From positions 101,086,433 through 101,150,432 of the forward strand of contig CM055092.1 in assembly GCA_029204225.1 (NCBI GenBank): 64,000 nucleotides of DNA, written 5' to 3'. The translations under genes were made by a program, and so were the position numbers. Numbering within the stretch: position 1 is the first letter of the stretch; each line of letters opens with the position of its first letter. This stretch comes from Diphasiastrum complanatum (lineage: Eukaryota > Streptophyta > Lycopodiopsida > Lycopodiales > Lycopodiaceae). The notes beneath the pieces are model-generated. The model searched no databases and had not been told where the DNA came from. It saw only the letters and a list, made by a program, of their open reading frames with translations. Below, one piece after another: positions 21,870 through 33,329 of this stretch.

Positions 21870-23135
21870 ACTTCCAGATCTCCCCCACCACCTTGTTTGA
21901 TCATTCATTTCTCTCCTCCCACATTGGTACTATCTCACCTTCATAGATTACACACCCTCTTCTTGACCATGCACCTAAATATACCTTCGCTCATTCCCAT
22001 TTCACAGCTTTGATCACTTCAATACTTCGTCATTTCCCACATGACAGCCTACTAGAGTCATAGGTGAACTTCCTCACAGCCTCACTCCACACTACTCCCT
22101 CACAGTCTTTTCCATCTATGCCTCATCGATGCCCAACTACATCACCTCACCTCCATAGTGCCTCACTCCACCATACACTCCATTGTAGAAAGCAAGCCTA
22201 TGAAGTGTAGGAAGGGAAATCTTGTCAATCAACTCTTCCACTAGTGCTTTTTGGTGTGAGTTCATCCCTCATGCTCCACCTCCTCTCCTGTAGCATCTAC
22301 CGACTTGGACTAACTATGGTACTACACCATACACTATACCTACTTACCCATCTTCATCTCTCCTTGCCCATCTAAGTTCATCTTCTTCAACTTTGACATG
22401 GTCCTAGAGGGCATTTTAATATAGTCAGTTGTGAGCTCTAAAGCAAAAACCAAGAGACTGTTTGCTATGGGTCAGGCTGGGTGTAGGGCCCATCATTCTA
22501 CTACAGATCATATCCTTAATCTCAAAGCTATCATTGAGGAGGTCACACATAGACGTGAGAGAGGGTCTTTTACTACTTCGTGGACTTTCAAAAAGCCTTT
22601 GACCATGTTCTTTGCTTATTCAAAGGATCCGTGACTTGGGCTTTTCCACAAACATAGTGCTTGCTGTCATGGCCTTATACGAGAGGGTCTTGGGCTGTTT
22701 CAGTAGTGACCTAGGCATTTTCGAGCAGATCTTTAACACCACCCTCACAACTCCAGATCACCTCTTTCTTCTATGGGAGAAGATCTCCTGATGTCCCTGA
22801 GTCTGATGATGAGACTGATATTTCTACCCAAGACTAGCATAAGATCCGAGACGCCGTATACAACATCCTATGACTATTAGAGACACCCAACACACTTTGA
22901 GGTCATGTACCCAATGACCACATACTCGGCACCTAGGTTGACAACAACAGTAGCAATCCACTCCGAACACAACTTTTGGGACTGCCCATATCACAGCTTT
23001 CTTTAGCAAGATTGGATGATGACATCGCTACTTTTACACATTCATATCTAGGCTTTTATTCCAGGCTTTTTTCCCCCTAGTTCTAGATTTAGATACGCAT
23101 TCATAGTTTCAGAGACGTTTTTACGCTCCCACGAG
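21870..23135 (+). pseudogene. LINE copy B continued: linker, partial RT, C-terminus and 3' UTR
   Basis: It continues after the LTR element with the endonuclease end, the linker (STSAFWCEFIPHAPPPLL, WTNYGT) and the start of RT (SKAKTKRLFAMGQAGCRAHH, then GLFHKHSACCHGLIRE-type frames). A deletion near 22745 removes the rest of RT and the finger. The C-terminal tail remains, with QLQITSFF (22748-22771) and the terminal HITAFFSKIG and stop at 23017-23019. The 3' UTR has a bulged hairpin at 23112-23128. Confidence 0.8.
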
Positions 23136-23500
23136 GCTAAAGAGAGAGATCAATATCATCAGCTGAATGACAAATGACACAGTTTCCCTACTTATAGCCA
23201 AGAGGAAGCCCTAAAAGGAAGCTTCCAATGGCTAGGGCCCGACTAGGAGGGATAATAGTGCGCCCTCCAAGAAGGCCCCCACTCTCCAGTAATATGTCCA
23301 AATGGCCTAATAATGAATAATAAGGCCAAAGGCCAACCATATAGTCTGAATGTCACTAATGAATAAAAAAGGGCCCAAGGCCTGCTTATGCATAAATTAA
23401 AGTAACTGTAAATGTAAATGGACGCGGCGAATGTAATGAGCCGAGTCCATAACTCTCCCAGACACCAAAAAAAGACCCAACTGCCGAAAAGATAACCGGA
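23136..23500 (-). repeat. Chromovirus-2 copy 1, 3' UTR/LTR region
   Basis: It shares GCCTGCTTATGCATAA, ATGGACGCGGCGAATGTAAT and GAGCCGAGTCCATAACT with 59850-59970, next to the second copy of the same element. It is therefore the terminal non-coding part of this family. Exact LTR ends are not defined. Confidence 0.65.
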
Positions 23501-24512
23501 TCAAGTAGCAGCAAGCCCTGGTGCATCAACAGCTAGAGGAACATCTGATGTAGAGGAATCAACAAGTGCAGCAAGAGCACGAGCCTGATCCGCAAGTAAT
23601 GGTGTATGATAAAACACATCAATAGGCTCCCATGTAGCCTCCTCAATAGGACGACCATCCCACTGGACCAAAAACTGAATCTGCCGGCGGCGTCGACTAT
23701 GGTATAGACGGACCTGTAATATAGCAGCAGGTAAAAATGGAAATAACTCTGGAGCAGTAGGAAACTCAGCATCACAAGGAGCGTCATCCTCAATAGCAGC
23801 ACGTAATAAACTGACATGGAATACATCATAGGCGCGTGTGGAAGCAGGAAGTTGTAAGCGATATGTAACTGGACTAAGAACCTCCACAATGCGATAAAGC
23901 CCATAATAACGTGGTGCAAGCTTCTCAGTAGAAGCATGGCCCTGGACAAAATGATGACGTGCAAACCGTAAGCGTAGATAAACCATATCTCCAAGCTGAA
24001 ACTCAACATGGCGGCGGTGACGATCAACTGAGGTCTGATAACGCTGCTGAACATGCTGTAAATGCAAACTGGCCTGAGTAATAAGCTCTCGAGGACCTGA
24101 TAGAAAAGATGCAAGTGTAACAGGTGTATCCTCAGGAGGAAGAGGAATGCCAGGTAAAAGAGGTGCATAGCCATGAGATAATAAAAATGGAGAGACACCT
24201 GTGCTGGTACTAACAGAGCTATTATAGCTATACTCTGCTAAACATAAATGCTGATCCCAATCCTTCCATGAAGGAGTAACAAAATGGCGTAAATAATCCT
24301 CAAGGATCCTGTTAAGGACCTCAGACTGCCCATCAGAAGTAGAATGATAAGCAGAACCCATAAAAAGCTGAACATCCAAAATACGCATAAGCTCTGTCCA
24401 GAATATAGATGTAAACTTACTATCCCGATCAGAAAGGATAGTACGAGGAAATCCATGCAGGAGGAAAATCTCTGATAGGAACAAACGTGCACATTGCTCT
24501 GTCCAGAGAAAT
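23501..24512 (-). pseudogene. Chromovirus-2 copy 1 integrase with chromodomain
   Basis: The minus-strand frame is open for 327 codons plus an upstream part. It starts in EQCARLFLSEIF and has SDRDSKFTSIFW (second catalytic Asp) and STSDGQSEVLNRIL (catalytic Glu). The GPY-like module (LAPRYYGLYRIVEVL) follows. Near the C-terminus is a chromodomain (QIQFLVQWDGRPIEEATWE). The zinc-binding end and the first catalytic Asp are missing, because the frame is joined by deletion to the protease at about 24512. It is the best-preserved integrase half of this family in the window. Confidence 0.9.
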
Positions 24513-25928
24513 CTCCAATGCGGTATGGTAAACGCTGAAACATCTGAGAACTAGGAAAAGAATGAGAACTGGCAACCTCAACTGTGAGAGGCTGGGAAGC
24601 AGGAACAGGTGAAGCACGAATCCGACTCGTGATATAACTGCTAATAAAAGAATGAGTGCTACCAGTATCAACTAAAGCAATATACTCTCGACCTGTAATA
24701 CGCACACGTAACCGAATGGAGCGAGGACCAGGACGCCCTGTCCAAGTAGCATAGGCAAGCTGAGCATGGCAAGTAGCAGGAAGTAAATCAGGGGAAGGCT
24801 CAGAGGATAAGTCAGGCTCATCAGAAATATGAATGTAGATATCGGAATCATCTGGAGTAGTGCCCTCATGGTAAAAAACAGCAGTAGTAGTAGGGAGAGG
24901 CTGGCGGCAATCACGGGCAAGATGGACAGGACTCTTACAACGAAAGCAAAGACGCTTCTGCTGAAGATCAGCGAACTCTGTAGACGTGTAACGTCGGACA
25001 AAAGCAGGTCGAGGAGTCGGAGGACGAGGAGGCGAAGGGGCAATGGAGAGAGCTGGAACAGAAGGGGCCGGTGTAGGGTGAACGTAGCGGGAAAAGATGA
25101 AGCAGAAGGACGGGGGTCGGGAGAAGCGGGAAGGAAGGGTGTCAGAGTACTTATGCTGTAAAGTACTGGCAAGAGACATCGCCTCAACAAGTGTGGTAGG
25201 ACGGAAGGAAGAAACATCATAACGTAAAGCACCACGAAGCCCAGCAATGTAACGAGAAATAAGCTCAGTGGGCTATAAATCTGTGAAAAGATAAGAAAGC
25301 TCCATAAACTGATCTGTATAAGAAGCAAGATCACTGGTCTGAGTGAGACTACGGAATGTATCATGTTGGCGGTCAAGCCACTGAGGATCAATCATAGCAT
25401 GGCGGAGGTCATGGCGAAAAGTATGCCATACATGGACCCCTTCCCGATCAGGATCAACTCTATAAACTCGCCACCACGTGGCGGCACGTCCATCTAAATG
25501 TAAAGCAGCCAACTGGATCTTCTGAGGATCAGTCTTGGGGTAAATCTGAAAATATGTGTCAAGCTTAGCAAACCAATTCTCTAATAAGTTCCCATCGGAG
25601 GAACCGGAATAGGTAGCAAGCTGTACCCTATCACGAAAGTCTCGAGCAAAGTGTGGCTCAGGAAGGGGGGACGAGGAAAGAAACCAGGAGGTGGGTTAGA
25701 TGGAATGAACGGTCCACCACCAAGCTGACTAGCAGAAGAAGATGGAAATCCAAATGGAGGGGGAGTCCCAAATGTAGGAAAAACAGGAGCTTTATCAGGA
25801 CCATGAGGCTGTAAAGAATCGATCTGTGACTGCATAGTAGCAAAGCCGGTCATAACGGAATCGAAGCGAAGAACGAGGCCAGAAAGGGTCTCATCCATGC
25901 GACGAAACTGATCGGATAAGGTTTCCTG
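24513..25928 (-). pseudogene. Chromovirus-2 copy 1 gag and protease
   Basis: On the minus strand gag starts near 25898 (MDETLSGLVLRFDSVM). It continues through FFPRPPF and a retrotrans_gag core (AALHLDGRAATWWRVY, 25430-25512) to a zinc knuckle (CFRCKSPVHLARDC) and a protease active site (ALVDTGSTHSFIS, about 24650). Stops and frameshifts separate the segments. Just after YRIGDFSGQ the frame passes straight into integrase, so RT and RNase H are deleted. Confidence 0.88.
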
Positions 25929-26090
25929 GCTGTGTTAGGCCCGCCATGGCTATGGACCGTGCTGGGGCACACTACTCACACTGTCTTGCCCTGTTGGTCA
26001 TGTACGCTGGACACGACCCTGACTGTGGTATCTGACCTATCTGTGTTCTCTAGGGTTCGGCACTGGTTACGAGCTCGTAACACTCCCTCC
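25929..26090 (-). repeat. GQ LTR, partial
   Basis: Only the part from GGCTGTGTTAGGCCCGCC to CGAGCTCGTAACA is present (about 162 of 358 bp). It is joined abruptly to chromovirus-2 gag sequence at its left. Confidence 0.9.
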
Positions 26091-26754
26091 CCCTTAAGAA
26101 CCGTCTTGGTCCTCTAAGACAAAGTCTGGAAAAATCTTGCGAAGGACGCTGCCTCTTTCCCAAGTGGCATTCTCAACAGGCTGATCATTCCACTCAACCA
26201 GATATTCTCGGTATAGAGTATGACGAGTCTGCGTCTCTCTACTATCAAGAATTTCCTCTGGTTCATGTGGAGGTTGTTGAGGATCCAATGGGAGAACTAG
26301 AACACTGTCCCCTACCAGATTATCTGATCTGGTTAAGGCTTTTCGTAACTGACTTACATGAAAAACTGGAAAAACCTTACTGCTGTGTGGGAGTTCTAGT
26401 TCATAGGTGACCTCGCCTAGTCTCCTACTGATGGTAAAGGGACCACAATACCTTGGAGACAACTTAGCACACACTCCTGATTTGAGGGTTTTAGAGTCAA
26501 CTGGGACTCTCAAGTAGACTTTCTCACCAGTGGAGAACTGCACATCCCGTCTGTGTGGATCTGCATAATGCCTGGCTCGATCCTGGGATTGTCTAATGCT
26601 ACGCTTAGCATGTTCTATCATCTGGTTTAGGTCTTCTAAAAGTTTCTGGCTGCTTCAACTTTTTCTTGTTTGAACCCTACAGCTGTGGGTGAGCGTGGCT
26701 GAAAACCGTACATCAGCATAAATGGGCTGTATCCCGTAGCTGAATGTTTGGTAC
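26091..26754 (-). pseudogene. GQ pol C-terminal fragment
   Basis: Integrase C-terminus and chromodomain-like tail of GQ, open for 175 codons (26094-26621), ending LEDQDGS and stop. At 26754 it is cut within the ATGYSPFMLMYG region and joined to a GQ LTR. A one-base loss near 26640 breaks the frame. Confidence 0.9.
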
Positions 26755-27092
26755 TGTAATAGATCCTAACACCACAGTAGGGCAAACACTAACTGATCCA
26801 CCCAACCTTGCCTACTCCCTGATATAGAGTAAGCCCCTCCTAGCCCAGTGTGAGGACTGGTAGCATGCAACTGCCAAGTGTCGGCCATGTGGCACTGACG
26901 TGGCCGACTGCACGTCGGGACCCAACTGGGGGCCCTATCCTGCTGACAGGGTCCCTAGGCTGTGTTAGGCCCGCCATGGCTATGGACCGTGCTGGGGCAC
27001 ACTACTCACACTGTCTTGCCCTGTTGGTCATGTACGCTGGACACGACCCTGACTGTGGTATCTGACCTATCTGTGTTCTCTAGGGTTCGGCA
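26755..27092 (-). repeat. GQ LTR, missing last 20 bp
   Basis: It starts TGTAATAGATCC and ends at GGGTTCGGCA. The final CTGGTTACGAGCTCGTAACA is absent, and the next LTR starts two bases later, giving a tandem LTR pair. Confidence 0.95.
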
Positions 27093-27094
27093 AG

Positions 27095-29003
27095 TGTAAT
27101 AGATCCTAACACCACAGTAGGGCAAACACTAACTGATCCACCCAACCTTGCCTACTCCCTGATATAGAGTAAGCCCCTCCTAGCCCAGTGTGAGGACCGG
27201 TAGCATGCAACTGCCAAGTGTCGGCCATGTGGCACTGACGTGGCCGACTGCACGTCGGGACCCAACTGGGGGCCCTATCCTGCTGACAGGGTCCCTAGGC
27301 TGTGTTAGGCCCGCCATGGCTATGGACCGTGCTGGGGCACACTACTCACACTGTCTTGCCCTGTTGGTCATGTACGCTGGACACGACCCTGACTGTGGTA
27401 TCTGACCTATCTGTGTTCTCTAGGGTTCGGCACTGGTTACGAGCTCGTAACACTCCCTCCCCCTTAAGAACCGTCTTGGTCCTCTAAGACAAAGTCTGGA
27501 AAAATCTTGCGAAGGACGCTGCCTCTTTCCCAAGTGGCATTCTCAACAGGCTGATCATTCCACTCAACCAGATATTCTCGGTATAGAGTATGACGAGTCT
27601 GCGTCTCTCTACTATCAAGAATTTCCTCTGGTTCATGTGGAGGTTGTTGAGGATCCAATGGGAGAACTAGAACACTGTCCCCTACCAGATTATCTGATCT
27701 GGTTAAGGCTTTTCGTAACTGACTTACATGAAAAACTGGAAAAACCTTACTGCTGTGTGGGAGTTCTAGTTCATAGGTGACCTCGCCTAGTCTCCTACTG
27801 ATGGTAAAGGGACCACAATACCTTGGAGACAACTTAGCACACACTCCTGATTTGAGGGTTTTAGAGTCAACTGGGACTCTCAAGTAGACTTTCTCACCAG
27901 TGGAGAACTGCACATCCCGTCTGTGTGGATCTGCATAATGCCTGGCTCGATCCTGGGATTGTCTAATGCTACGCTTAGCATGTTCTATCATCTGGTTTAG
28001 GTCTTCTAAAAAGTTTCTGGCTGCTTCAACTTTTTCTTGTTTGAACCCTACAGCTGTGGGTGAGCGTGGCTGAAAACCGTACATCAGCATAAATGGGCTG
28101 TATCCCGTAGCTGAATGTTTGGTACTGTTGTAAGCAAACTCTAATATTGAGAGATACTCCTCCCAATTAGTCTGCCTCTTGCTGACGTATGCACGAAGCA
28201 TATCCTCCAGCACTTGATTTACCCTTTCTGTTTGACCGTCCGTCTGTGGATGGTCAGTGGTACTCATTTAAGTTTAGTATGGAGATGATGGAATACTGCC
28301 TTCCAAAAATTTCCAGTAAACTTACTGTCCCGGTCGCTGACTATGCCGGAAGGTAGACCGTACAATTTAAATAGCCCGTCTACAAACAACCTCGCTAACT
28401 CTGGAGCTCTAACGGTTGTTTTGGTCGGAATAAAATGAGCCATTTTGGTCAGACGGTCAACTGTGACCCATATAGCGTCATTACCCTTTTGGGTTTTAGG
28501 CAGGCCTACTATAAAATCCATGGAGATACTCTCCCATTTACCAGCTGGTATTTCTAAGGGATGCAACAACCCTCCTGTTACTTGACATTTCTGGCAACTG
28601 GTTACATACTGGTGGACGTCCTTTTTCATACTGGGCCAGAAAAATTGCCTACGAAGAAGCTCATAGGTCTTCTGTATGCCTGGGTGTCCCGCGCTAGGAT
28701 TGTCATGACATTCATATAGGACCTGCTGCCTATAATCCTCTGAATTGGGGACACATACTCTATCTCTATAGAGCAAGTACTCATCCTGAATGGAATACTG
28801 TTTCCATTTGAATCCTTGAGTCAACTGACCCTCAACCACTGGGGTTTGCTTGGGTAATACAGGCTCAGAATCCTCAACGTCATCTGACGACGTATACTCG
28901 GACTCATCATCATCCTCAACGGAAGCTGCCGTATTCTTGGATGAACTGGCACCAGCCCCGGGAACTGGTTCTGGAGTCTGTATGGGCAAGGGACACACAG
29001 TCA
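27095..29003 (-). mobile_element. GQ palindromic element, left arm (LTR plus integrase)
   Basis: It contains a full LTR (27095-27452), then the GQ integrase in two open frames on the minus strand (27464-28267 and 28264-28998). A small deletion at HTKLK and stop separates the frames; other copies read HTKFNMSTTD. Zinc-binding CHDNPSAGHPGIQKTY and the catalytic region with SDRDSKF and GQTERVNQ are present. A 21-bp deletion (residues between KCQV and GGLLHP) is its main difference from the right arm. The arm ends at a 14-bp spacer, after which the whole unit repeats inverted. Confidence 0.95.
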
Positions 29004-29017
29004 GACAGTGTGTCCCT

Positions 29018-30947
29018 TGACTGTGTGTCCCTTGCCCATACAGACTCCAGAACCAGTTCCCGGGGCTGGTGCCAGTTCATCCAAGAATACGGCAGCTTCC
29101 GTTGAGGATGATGATGAGTCCGAGTACACGTCGTCAGATGACGTTGAGGATTCTGAGCCTGTATTACCCAAGCAAACCCCAGTGGTTGAGGGTCAGTTGA
29201 CTCAAGGATTCAAATGGAAACAGTATTCCATTCAGGATGAGTACTTGCTCTATAGAGATAGAGTATGTGTCCCCAATTCAGAGGATTATAGGCAGCAGGT
29301 CCTATATGAATGTCATGACAATCCTAGCGCGGGACACCCAGGCATACAGAAGACCTATGAGCTTCTTCGTAGGCAATTTTTCTGGCCCAGTATGAAAAAG
29401 GACGTCCACCAGTATGTAACCAGTTGCCAGAAATGTCAAGTAAATAAAGCAGAGCGTTTAAAGGCAGGAGGGTTGTTGCATCCCTTAGAAATACCAGCTG
29501 GTAAATGGGAGAGTATCTCCATGGATTTTATAGTAGGCCTGCCTAAAACCCAAAAGGGTAATGACGCTATATGGGTCACAGTTGACCGTCTGACCAAAAT
29601 GGCTCATTTTATTCCGACCAAAACAACCGTTAGAGCTCCAGAGTTAGCGAGGTTGTTTGTAGACGGGCTATTTAAATTGTACGGTCTACCTTCCGGCATA
29701 GTCAGCGACCGGGACAGTAAGTTTACTGGAAATTTTTGGAAGGCAGTATTCCATCATCTCCATACTAAACTTAAATGAGTACCACTGACCATCCACAGAC
29801 GGACGGTCAAACAGAAAGGGTAAATCAAGTGCTGGAGGATATGCTTCGTGCATACGTCAGCAAGAGGCAGACTAATTGGGAGGAGTATCTCTCAATATTA
29901 GAGTTTGCTTACAACAGTACCAAACATTCAGCTACGGGATACAGCCCATTTATGCTGATGTACGGTTTTCAGCCACGCTCACCCACAGCTGTAGGGTTCA
30001 AACAAGAAAAAGTTGAAGCAGCCAGAAACTTTTTAGAAGACCTAAACCAGATGATAGAACATGCTAAGCGTAGCATTAGACAATCCCAGGATCGAGCCAG
30101 GCATTATGCAGATCCACACAGACGGGATGTGCAGTTCTCCACTGGTGAGAAAGTCTACTTGAGAGTCCCAGTTGACTCTAAAACCCTCAAATCAGGAGTG
30201 TGTGCTAAGTTGTCTCCAAGGTATTGTGGTCCCTTTACCATCAGTAGGAGACTAGGCGAGGTCACCTATGAACTAGAACTCCCACACAGCAGTAAGGTTT
30301 TTCCAGTTTTTCATGTAAGTCAGTTACGAAAAGCCTTAACCAGATCAGATAATCTGGTAGGGGACAGTGTTCTAGTTCTCCCATTGGATCCTCAACAACC
30401 TCCACATGAACCAGAGGAAATTCTTGATAGTAGAGAGACGCAGACTCGTCATACTCTATACCGAGAATATCTGGTTGAGTGGAATGATCAGCCTGTTGAG
30501 AATGCCACTTGGGAAAGAGGCAGCGTCCTTCGCAAGATTTTTCCAGACTTTGTCTTAGAGGACCAAGACGGTTCTTAAGGGGGAGGGAGTGTTACGAGCT
30601 CGTAACCAGTGCCGAACCCTAGAGAACACAGATAGGTCAGATACCACAGTCAGGGTCGTGTCCAGCGTACATGACCAACAGGGCAAGACAGTGTGAGTAG
30701 TGTGCCCCAGCACGGTCCATAGCCATGGCGGGCCTAACACAGCCTAGGGACCCTGTCAGCAGGATAGGGCCCCCAGTTGGGTCCCGACGTGCAGTCGGCC
30801 ACGTCAGTGCCACATGGCCGACACTTGGCAGTTGCATGCTACCGGTCCTCACACTGGGCTAGGAGGGGCTTACTCTATATCAGGGAGTAGGCAAGGTTGG
30901 GTGGATCAGTTAGTGTTTGCCCTACTGTGGTGTTAGGATCTATTACA
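29018..30947 (+). mobile_element. GQ palindromic element, right arm (integrase plus LTR)
   Basis: Mirror image of 27095-29003. Integrase frames are at 29008-29778 and 29775-30578 on the plus strand, with the same HTKLK frameshift. The polypurine tract is before 30590 and a full LTR spans 30590-30947. The conceptual proteins of the second frame look identical in both arms. Neither arm has gag, protease, RT or RNase H. The centre is fused to a short piece of gag zinc-knuckle coding sequence (CTGTGTGTCCCTTGCCCATA). Confidence 0.95.
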
Positions 30948-30948
30948 C

Positions 30949-31269
30949 CCGGATACACAGGATGGCAAACGCTTTCTTGACACCACTCTCGGGCACAGGA
31001 TAGATGGGCTAGATACCGCATGGAGGACCACTAGAGATGCAGCCACACTCATTATTCGTTTCACCTCTCTAGAGAGTCGTCGAGATGCTTTGCGATGCAG
31101 AGCTAAGCTACGTGGTACCACTATCTATATGGACGACGACCTCACATATATCCAGGTGAGAGAGAGGCGTAAGGCCTTTCAGGTAGCCCGTGAGACTGGC
31201 AGACGAGTCATCTACCGCGATGGACGAGTGCGCTTTCTTGATAGCACTCCTAGCAGCTCCCAGTGCTAG
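30949..31269 (+). pseudogene. LINE copy C, ORF1 C-terminal part (open but truncated)
   Basis: An open frame without its start. It has GLDTAWRTTRDAATLIIRF, YMDDDLTYIQVRERRKAF and RRVIYRDGRVRFLDS, with a stop at about 31267. It matches the RRM/CTD part of the intact ORF1 of copy D. The GQ element cuts off its 5' part at 30947. It is the best-preserved LINE-I ORF1 segment in the window. Confidence 0.85.
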
Positions 31270-31285
31270 GTATTTGGGGTCCCCG

Positions 31286-33326
31286 TATAAAGTCCTACCA
31301 ACAGGATTCTAGTCTAAGCATACCATACAAAGCAACAACACATGGGAACGGGTGATAAATAAACCAACCCAACCAAACCTAGATCGAACGGATCTAGCCC
31401 CCAAGCTATGGATCAATCAGAGTCATGGAAAGAGGAGTCACACCAACAACATGTAGCTACTAATCACAAAATCAAGCATACACTAGTGAGAGCCCAGCAA
31501 GTATACTTATACCCTCCAAGGCCCATGCACCACTAGTAGTGCACTGTGACACCTCACTGGACACCTCTGCAACCTATCTGAGCCACGTCATCCAGTTCCC
31601 TAATGACTCACTGATAGACCCATACCAACTCCACCACCAAGTGTTTAGGCCTACAACCATTAATTATGACCATGTACTCATAAGGGCCCCAATTCCCTTA
31701 TAGTCACAATTAACTTACGGGTTGTTGGTGTACCGGTCACTAGCGTGGACACGCTACCTGAGACCAGTCATGGGCATGACATTCTTCTCCCCTTATTCAA
31801 GTTCTGTCCTCAGAACTTAAAACTGGGAAAGTTCCTCCTTAAGCTTCCTTCTTGTTCCCAGGAATCGTCATCGTCCGTACATCCCCTCCATCGAACCAAA
31901 TGCTCGGTAACTACACGATTTCTCAATCGTTTAGTTCTTGTATCCAAGATCTTTTTGGGTTCAAGACGAGATACACCCGATGATTCATCGAACAGGTCCA
32001 ACTGATCTCCAGATCCAAGATGCTCTCCTTCACGCAGACTCTTTTTGAGACGACTTACGTGAAATACGGGATGCACTTGCGATCCATCCGGGAGTTCTAA
32101 TTGGTAAGCTAAGGATCCGATCTTTTTCAAGATCTTAAACGGTCCTCTATGTCTAGGGGACAACTTATAATGCTTGTCGGTATGCATTACACTTGAATCC
32201 TTCGGGATTCTCAAATATACCCAATCTCCCACTTGGAAGTCTCTCGGTGATCTTTTCAGATTTGCATAATGTCTGTCCCTATCCTGGGCACTCTAGACAT
32301 TTTCACGTGCAATCCGTAGCATTTCCTGCATATCATGTAGGAAATCCACTACTTTCTGAAACTTGATCGTTCGAGTCTCAGCCGTGATAGGAGACCTAGG
32401 CTCAAAACCGTACATAAGCATAAATGGGCTATAACCGGTGGCCGAATGCTTACTACTATTATAGGCAACATCGATCAATGGAAGGTACTTTTCCCAATCA
32501 GATTGTCATCTGGAAACATATGCCCGAAGCATTTGTTCCATCGTCTGATTTGTTCTTTCCATCTGTCCATCCGTCTCAGGATGATCAGAAGAACCCAAGC
32601 TTAGTGTCGTCTCTAGTTTAGCAAACACAGCAGACCAAAAGTGACCGGTGAACTTCGGATCGTGATCGCTCACAATATCACTTGGTAATCCATAAAGCCT
32701 AAACAGACGCTCTACAAATATCTGAGCTAAATCAGAAGCCTTCGCGGTGGTCTTTACCGGAATAAACGTAGCCAATTTGGTAAGACGGTCGACCACAACC
32801 CAAATTGCATCATGCTTCTGCTGCGCACCAATATATAGTCCTACCAATAGGATTCTAGTCTAAGCATACCATACAAAGCAACAACACATGGGAACTGGTG
32901 GAGGTTAAACCAACCCAACCAAACCTAGATCGAACGGAACTAGCCCCCAAGCTATGGATCAATCAGAGTCATGGAAAGAGGAGTCACACCAGCAGCATGT
33001 AGCTACTAATCACAAAATCAAGCATACACTAGTGAGAGCCTAGCAGGTATACTTATACCCTCCAAGGCCCATGCACCACTAATAATGCATTGTGACACCT
33101 CACTGGACACCTCTGCAGCCTATCTGAGCCACGTCATCCAGTTCCCTAATGACTCACTGATAGACCCATACCAACTCCACCACCAAGTGTTTAGGCCTAC
33201 AACCATTTTTATGACCATGTACTCATAAGGGCCCCAATTCCCTTATAGTCACAATTAGCTTACGGGTTGTTAGTCTACCGGTCCCTAGCGTGGACACCGT
33301 ACCCGAGACCGGTCATGGGCATCACA
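31286..33326 (-). mobile_element. Small gypsy element (family 3) with only integrase between LTRs
   Basis: LTRs of 496 bp (31286-31781) and 493 bp (32834-33326) share most of their sequence; on the plus strand they run TAAAGTCCTACCAA to GGTCATGGGCATCACA. The flanks CCCCG and CCCGG are consistent with a short target duplication in the ORF1-ORF2 spacer of LINE copy C. Between the LTRs is only an integrase segment; gag, protease, RT, RNase H and the primer-binding site are deleted. Confidence 0.88.
31810..32847 (-). pseudogene. Family-3 integrase with chromodomain (broken)
   Basis: The minus strand reads HDAIWVVVDRLTKLATF, SDIVSDHDPKFTGHFW (catalytic Asp, with H in place of the usual R), SSDHPETDGQMERTNQ (catalytic Glu) and a stop near 32508. 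Then follow YNSSKHSATGYSPFMLMYGF, a second stop, and a GPY-like plus chromodomain end (HLVRWRGCTDDDDSWEQEG). The upstream end is fused directly to LTR sequence. Confidence 0.88.
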
Positions 33327-33329
33327 CCC

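Noticed and set aside
24829-25161. 110-codon Arg-rich plus-strand open frame
   Set aside because: Antisense shadow of the chromovirus-2 gag/protease frame.
26850-27405. Recurrent 71- and 61-codon open frames (starting MRTGSMQLPSVGH and MLGPPWLWTVLGH) conserved at many places in the window
   Set aside because: They lie inside the GQ LTR and are conserved only because the LTR is repeated; no coding signature, and they overlap each other in different frames.
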